Positions 5,882 to 10,180 of a DNA stretch of 10,180 nt are shown here, piece after piece. The position numbers were made by a program, and so were the translations under genes. The notes under the pieces are model-generated. The model saw only the letters and a program-made list of their open reading frames with translations, was not told where the DNA came from and did not search any database. Numbering within the stretch: the stretch's first letter is position 1; every line of letters starts with the position of its first letter. This DNA comes from Pseudobowmanella sp964228145 (lineage in GTDB: Bacteria; Pseudomonadota; Gammaproteobacteria; Enterobacterales; Alteromonadaceae), in contig CAXQZJ010000072.1 in the NCBI GenBank assembly GCA_964228145.1, forward strand, positions 1 through 10,180, written 5' to 3'.

Positions 5882-6019
5882 TTAATATTCTGTTGATGTT
5901 GAAGGAGATTCAGGTAGGTTCGCGGCTTCGGCTCTGGCACTTACCATAGCAGAGACCATCAGCACCACCACGGCGGCAACTACGCCCAACAATCCAAACC
6001 CTTTTGCACTCTTGTTCAT
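5882..6019 (-). CDS. 45-residue single-span membrane or secreted microprotein, unknown function
   Basis: This small open frame starts with MNKSAKGFG. A long hydrophobic stretch (about 8-27, rich in Val, Leu, Ala, Met) follows two lysines, and the tail is short and Ser/Thr/Glu-rich, ending STSTEY. It reads either as a one-span inner-membrane protein or as a secretion signal with possible cleavage at ARAEA before ANLPE, which would release only about 12 residues. The ATG is preceded by a moderate GCGAG about 8 bases upstream. The stop is 17 bases before the hydrolase start on the same strand, so it is probably the first gene of the operon. I do not recognise a family. It is supported by composition, ribosome-site spacing and position, not by homology. 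Confidence 0.6.
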   Translation of the reverse strand: MNKSAKGFGLLGVVAAVVVLMVSAMVSARAEAANLPESPSTSTEY

Positions 6020-6070
6020 TGCGAACTCGCTTTTATTATTTTTGTTACAAGACGACAACTATGTGCAACC

Positions 6071-6098
6071 AGTCTACACCTGTACAGAAAAAAGGCAA
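6071..6098 (-). promoter_or_regulatory. Candidate sigma-70 promoter of the microprotein-hydrolase-kynU operon
   Basis: On the minus strand TTGCCT (6098-6093), a 16-base spacer and TAGACT (6076-6071) match four of six bases at each box. A start near 6064 would leave a leader of about 45 bases. It is the best candidate I found between the upstream terminator and the microprotein, but it is a weak match and other AT-rich sites nearby could serve. Confidence 0.35.
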
Positions 6099-6123
6099 CG
6101 TCCTGTTGTATATAAAGAAAAGC

Positions 6124-6149
6124 AAAAAAAAGCGCCCTAGAGCGGGCGC
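6124..6149 (-). terminator. Second minus-strand intrinsic terminator downstream of purL
   Basis: On the minus strand GCGCCC (6149-6144), loop GCTCTA, GGGCGC (6137-6132) and a run of eight T (6131-6124) form a strong rho-independent terminator. It lies about 100 bases beyond the purL terminator and before the promoter region of the kynU operon. No coding gene ends just before it, so it is either a backup for purL or the 3' end of a small RNA. Confidence 0.85.
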
Positions 6150-6246
6150 AAATATCGACTAGGAATGATAACTAGGTCACCGTCCTTTCTGACAATTAAA
6201 CAGACAGAGTGAGTCAGATTAAAATTTCACACTTTTTAAATAAAAT
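6150..6246 (-). other. Non-coding interval between two minus-strand terminators, possible small RNA
   Basis: No credible coding frame is visible in these 97 bases on either strand. TCTGAC (6188-6193) and GTCAGA (6213-6218) could form a 6-base-pair stem with a 19-base loop. ACTAGG occurs twice in direct orientation, 13 bases apart (6158 and 6171). A possible minus-strand promoter (TTGTCA then TATCAT at 19-base spacing) is poor and would give only a very short RNA. The interval may be a purL 3'-UTR fragment or a small RNA ending at the strong hairpin at 6124-6149. Confidence 0.25.
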
Positions 6247-6272
6247 AAAAAAAGCCCCTGACAAGCAGGGGC
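6247..6272 (-). terminator. purL terminator
   Basis: On the minus strand GCCCCTG (6272-6266), loop CTTGT, CAGGGGC (6260-6254) and seven T (6253-6247) make a strong intrinsic terminator beginning 8 bases after the purL stop. The plus-strand side lacks a T-run, so it acts on purL only. Confidence 0.93.
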
Positions 6273-6279
6273 ATATCCA

Positions 6280-9200
6280 TTATCCGACGAAGACCCGGGC
6301 GTTTCTGAACATCCTCATCCATGGGCTATCTTCCTGCCACTGAGCTGGGTGCCAGGAATTGGCAACCGTACGGAAAACCCGCTCTGGATGGGGCATCATA
6401 ATGGTCGCGCGGCCATCCTCGGTGGTTAAGCCGGTTATTCCCATCGCAGACCCGTTAGGGTTGGCAGGATAGTTTTCTGTCACCTGACCGTAGTTATCAA
6501 CAAAGCGCAGTGCCACACTGTTGGCTTGTTGCGCTTGGGCTAAATGTTCGGCAGATGCAAACTCGGCGTGCCCTTCTCCATGGGAGACAGCAATCGGCAT
6601 ACGACTTCCCTGCATACCTGACAGTAATACTGACTTACTTTGCTGAACTTCAACCATGGAAAAACGGGCTTCGAATCGTGCCGATTGATTTTGCACAAAG
6701 TGCGGCCAGTGCTGGGCGCCCGGGATCAGTGTTTTAAGGTTAGACATCATCTGACAGCCGTTGCATACCCCTAACGAAAAGGTATCTTCGCGCTCAAAGA
6801 AGTGTGCAAACTGATCTCTGGCCATGTTGTTGAACAAGATTGATTTGGCCCAGCCTTCACCGGCTCCCAGTACATCACCGTATGAGAAACCACCACAGGC
6901 CACCAAGCCTTTAAAAGACTCCAGGTTCACACGTCCTTCGAGAATATCGCTCATGTGAACATCAATTGCACTGAAACCTGCACGATCAAAAGCCGCCGCC
7001 ATCTCAAGGTGGGAGTTGACGCCCTGCTCACGCAAAATTGCGATTTTAGGAGCGACTCCTTTTGCAATGTAAGGTGCTGCCACATCGTCATTTAAATCGA
7101 AAGATAATTCCGCATGTAATCCGGGATCGCCATTATCTTTCTTTGCTTCAAACTCTTGTTTCGCACAATCCGGGTTATCACGCAGTGCCTGCATTTGGTA
7201 AGTCGTTTCCGCCCATACCGTGCGGTAGTAGGTACGACTATTAACCAACACCAAATCCGGTCCACGATGGATGCGGATCTGATCTTCTCCATGCACCTCA
7301 CCGATGACATGACTGCAATCAGCTAAACCATGTTGAGCAAGGGTTGCCAATACGTCGTCAAGTTGCGACTGCCGGACCTGAACGACTGCACCCAGCTCTT
7401 CATTAAACAACACAGAGAAATCGTCATCACCCAGCGCCGCAATGTCTAAATCTATACCACAGTGACCAGCGAACGCCATTTCAACCAGGGTGGTGAACAG
7501 GCCACCGTCGGACCGATCGTGATACGCCAAAAGTTTCTGTTCAGCATTAAGTTGTTGTATTGCTGCAAAGAAATTAGCTAAATCCTCGGGAGCGTCGAGA
7601 TCTGGAGGCACATCACCCAATTGGTTATAAACCTGAGCCAAGCAGGAGGCGCCCATTCGCTGCTTGCCTTTACCCAAGTCAATCAGCACCAGACGTGTAT
7701 GACCCTGATCTTTACGTAACTGTGGGGTAAGCGTGCGACGAACATCTTCAACACGGCTAAATGCAGTGATAACCAATGATAGGGGCGCGGTTACCGCCTT
7801 GTCATCCCAACCGGTTTTCATCGACATTGAATCTTTACCGACCGGAATCGTGATACCTAGCGCTGGGCAAAGTTCTTCCCCTACCGCTTTGACCGCCTCA
7901 TAAAGTCCCGCATCTTCTCCGGGGTGACCGGCGGCGGCCATCCAGTTAGCGGATAATTTAACCCGCTTTAACTCTCCAATATCTGCCGCAGCGATATTGG
8001 TAATCGACTCAGCTACGGCCATCCGTGCAGATGCGGCATAGTTCAACAAGGCAACCGGGGTGCGCTCACCCATCGCCATGGCTTCTCCATGGTAAGTATC
8101 GAAACTGGCAGCCGTGACAGCGACATCGGCAACCGGGACTTGCCACGGACCGACCATTTGGTCCCTTGCAACTAAGCCGGTGACCGTTCTGTCACCAATG
8201 GTGATTAAAAACGTTTTTTCAGCGATGGTGGGAAGCCGTAAAAGACGCTCCGCGGCCTGCTCCAACGTCACGTTTTGCAAAGACAGCGGCATCCCCTCGA
8301 CTGTTTTTGTCTCCACATCACGGTGCATTTTGGGCGGTTTACCTAACAGCACATCAAGGGGTAAGTCGACGGGCTTATTCTCAAAATGTTTATCGCTAAC
8401 CGTTAAATGTAACGATTCAGTCGCAGTACCAACCACCGCGTAAGGCGCGCGCTCACGCCGGCAAATTGCCTCAAATACAGGCATATTTTGTGGCTCTACG
8501 GCCAGCACGTATCGTTCCTGAGACTCGTTACACCACAATTCCAGTGGCGACATGCCGGGTTCGTCATTCGGCACGTTACGCAACTCAAAATTTCCGCCCC
8601 GACCTCCGTCACTGACCAGTTCAGGGAATGCATTTGAAAGCCCTCCGGCTCCCACGTCATGAATGAATTGAATCGGATTTTTATCGCCAAGCTGCCAGCA
8701 TTTATCAATCACTTCCTGACAACGGCGTTCCATTTCCGGATTATCCCGCTGAACAGAGGCAAAATCTAAGTCTTCGCTAGATTGACCTGAAGCCATCGAG
8801 GAGGCAGCCCCTCCCCCCAAGCCGATATTCATAGCTGGCCCACCTAACGCGATGAGCTTAGCACCAGGCAGAAAGTCACCCTTTTCGATATGTTCACGTC
8901 GAATATTACCCAGTCCACCGGCCAGCATAATTGGCTTGTGATACCCGCGAACTTCCTCACCGTTAAAGCTTGTGACCTGTTGTTCATAAGTGCGGAAGTA
9001 GCCGGTAAGTGCTGGTCGTCCAAACTCGTTGTTAAATGCAGCTCCACCAAGAGGGCCTTCCAGCATAATATCCAACGCAGATACGATACGTTCTGGTTTC
9101 CCGTAATCTCGCTCCCACGGCTGCTCGTAACCGGGTACGCGCAAATTGGAAACTGAAAAACCGACCAGACCCGCCTTTGGCTTTGAGCCTCGTCCAGTGG

Positions 9201-10158
9201 CACCCTCATCGCGGATTTCACCGCCAGAGCCGGTCGCAGCGCCTGCGTAGGGCGCAATGGCCGTGGGATGATTATGGGTCTCCACCTTCATTAGAATGTC
9301 GATAGCTTCATGATGGTAGTTATACTCACCACTGTCGGCGTCTGCAAAAAAACGCCCTGCGTCACTGCCTTGCATGACTGCCGCGTTGTCTTTATATGCT
9401 GAATAAACATAATCAGGACACTGTTCGAACGTATTTTTTATCATCTTAAACAGCGACTTGGGTTGCGTTTGACCATCTATGGTCCAGTCAGCGTTAAAAA
9501 TTTTATGACGGCAATGCTCAGAGTTTGCCTGGGCAAACATGTACAGCTCAATGTCATGAGGGTTGCGGCCTAATCGGATAAAGCTCTCGACCAGATAGTC
9601 AATCTCATCATCTGCTAAGGCCAGTCCCAATGCGACATTAGCATCTTCAAGGGCCTGTTTACCGCCGCTGAGAATATCAACAATGCGAAGTTCACCGGGT
9701 TGAGACTGGGTGAACAGTTGCGATGCCTGTTGTAAATCGCTTAAGACATTTTCTGTCATGCGATCATGCAACAAGGCTTTGGCTTGAGTTAATTGTGCAT
9801 CATCCAGCCCATCTCCATCGAGATAGTAGGCACAACCGCGCTCTATACGCTGTATTTGTGTCAGACCGCAATTTTTGGCTATGTCAGTGGCTTTTGATGC
9901 CCAGGGAGAAATGGTGCCGAGTCGGGGTACGACCAACAGTAACTTCCCGGAGGGTTGCTGAGCCTGCTTGGCCGGGCCGTAGGTTAGCAGCTTTTCAAGT
10001 GTGGCCTGTTCGGATTCACTGAGTTGCTCAGTGGTATGGACAAAGTGAACGTACTCTGCATACAGCGATTGTATCGGCAGACCGGCTGCCTCTAGTTGAG
10101 AAACGAGCTTGCGCTCACGAAAGTCTGACAGTGCCGGGGCACCACGAAGAATCAACAT
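6280..10158 (-). CDS. purL: Phosphoribosylformylglycinamidine synthase (FGAM synthase), long single-chain form
   Basis: PurL (EC 6.3.5.3) catalyses the fourth step of de novo purine synthesis in the cytoplasm, converting FGAR, glutamine and ATP to FGAM, glutamate and ADP. The 1292-residue chain matches the gammaproteobacterial large type (about 1295) and starts MLILRGAPALSDFR, close to the E. coli N-terminus. The N-terminal PurS-like domain is followed by the linker with ANSEHCRHKIF. The synthetase halves include KVETHNHPTAI (291-301), GSGGEIRDEGATGRG, SMASGQSSEDLDFASVQRDN and IPVGKDSMSMKT. The C-terminal glutamine amidotransferase domain runs from about residue 1034, with catalytic triad Cys1132 (GVCNGCQMM), His1257 and Glu1259 (MMPHPERVF). 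All key residues are intact. GGAA lies 8 bases before the ATG. The promoter is outside the window; a strong terminator follows the stop. Confidence 0.99.
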   Translation of the reverse strand: MLILRGAPALSDFRERKLVSQLEAAGLPIQSLYAEYVHFVHTTEQLSESEQATLEKLLTYGPAKQAQQPSGKLLLVVPRLGTISPWASKATDIAKNCGLTQIQRIERGCAYYLDGDGLDDAQLTQAKALLHDRMTENVLSDLQQASQLFTQSQPGELRIVDILSGGKQALEDANVALGLALADDEIDYLVESFIRLGRNPHDIELYMFAQANSEHCRHKIFNADWTIDGQTQPKSLFKMIKNTFEQCPDYVYSAYKDNAAVMQGSDAGRFFADADSGEYNYHHEAIDILMKVETHNHPTAIAPYAGAATGSGGEIRDEGATGRGSKPKAGLVGFSVSNLRVPGYEQPWERDYGKPERIVSALDIMLEGPLGGAAFNNEFGRPALTGYFRTYEQQVTSFNGEEVRGYHKPIMLAGGLGNIRREHIEKGDFLPGAKLIALGGPAMNIGLGGGAASSMASGQSSEDLDFASVQRDNPEMERRCQEVIDKCWQLGDKNPIQFIHDVGAGGLSNAFPELVSDGGRGGNFELRNVPNDEPGMSPLELWCNESQERYVLAVEPQNMPVFEAICRRERAPYAVVGTATESLHLTVSDKHFENKPVDLPLDVLLGKPPKMHRDVETKTVEGMPLSLQNVTLEQAAERLLRLPTIAEKTFLITIGDRTVTGLVARDQMVGPWQVPVADVAVTAASFDTYHGEAMAMGERTPVALLNYAASARMAVAESITNIAAADIGELKRVKLSANWMAAAGHPGEDAGLYEAVKAVGEELCPALGITIPVGKDSMSMKTGWDDKAVTAPLSLVITAFSRVEDVRRTLTPQLRKDQGHTRLVLIDLGKGKQRMGASCLAQVYNQLGDVPPDLDAPEDLANFFAAIQQLNAEQKLLAYHDRSDGGLFTTLVEMAFAGHCGIDLDIAALGDDDFSVLFNEELGAVVQVRQSQLDDVLATLAQHGLADCSHVIGEVHGEDQIRIHRGPDLVLVNSRTYYRTVWAETTYQMQALRDNPDCAKQEFEAKKDNGDPGLHAELSFDLNDDVAAPYIAKGVAPKIAILREQGVNSHLEMAAAFDRAGFSAIDVHMSDILEGRVNLESFKGLVACGGFSYGDVLGAGEGWAKSILFNNMARDQFAHFFEREDTFSLGVCNGCQMMSNLKTLIPGAQHWPHFVQNQSARFEARFSMVEVQQSKSVLLSGMQGSRMPIAVSHGEGHAEFASAEHLAQAQQANSVALRFVDNYGQVTENYPANPNGSAMGITGLTTEDGRATIMMPHPERVFRTVANSWHPAQWQEDSPWMRMFRNARVFVG

Positions 10159-10180
10159 AGCGGCGGTTCCGATTTTAATT

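Noticed and set aside
6165..6212. 15-codon plus-strand frame starting ATGATAACTAGG in the purL-kynU interval
   Set aside because: Very short, with AGGA only one base before the ATG and no promoter or context; not credible as a gene.
8844..9257. 137-residue minus-strand frame and several long frames inside purL
   Set aside because: They lie wholly within the intact, strongly conserved purL frame and have low-quality composition; shadows of purL.

Overview
The window looks like chromosomal DNA of a marine gammaproteobacterium, most likely Alteromonadales or a close relative. This rests on three things: a polar-flagellum gene set of the Vibrio/Alteromonas type (FlgM, FlgN, FlgP, FlgT), a long single-chain PurL very close to the enterobacterial form, and moderate GC. 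The genus is inference. I see no mobile element, CRISPR array, phage gene or obvious foreign island.

Bases 1-2653 are a flagellar block. A near-perfect sigma-28 promoter drives flgM, the anti-sigma-28 gene, and the abutting export chaperone gene flgN. A hairpin terminator follows, shared with the convergent lipoprotein gene flgP. flgP and flgT encode predicted basal-body outer-membrane and H-ring components and are divergent. The 151 bases between them hold two back-to-back sites with sigma-54 (-24/-12) spacing, one facing each gene. This fits a hierarchy in which sigma-54 serves structural genes and sigma-28 serves late genes.

Bases 2695-2770 encode tRNA-Arg(CCU) behind a strong -10 box. 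The tRNA end faces the stop codon of an aldo/keto reductase gene (YdhF-like) only 7 bases away, with no visible terminator for either.

Bases 3814-6019 on the minus strand form a likely three-gene operon. It encodes an unreported 45-residue membrane or secreted microprotein, an exported alpha/beta hydrolase resembling kynurenine formamidase, and kynureninase (KynU), whose start overlaps the hydrolase stop. The last two could carry out consecutive steps of tryptophan degradation: N-formylkynurenine to kynurenine to anthranilate plus alanine. The hydrolase, however, has a signal peptide while KynU is cytoplasmic. No tryptophan 2,3-dioxygenase gene is present.

Bases 6280-10158 on the minus strand are purL, a complete purine biosynthesis gene with its own terminator. 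About 100 bases beyond that lies a second strong minus-strand terminator with no gene directly before it, which leaves room for a small RNA or a 3'-UTR product.

Most of the window is ordinary core genome. The points most worth a second look are the microprotein-hydrolase-KynU operon, the paired sigma-54 promoters, the tandem terminators after purL, and the tRNA/reductase convergence.
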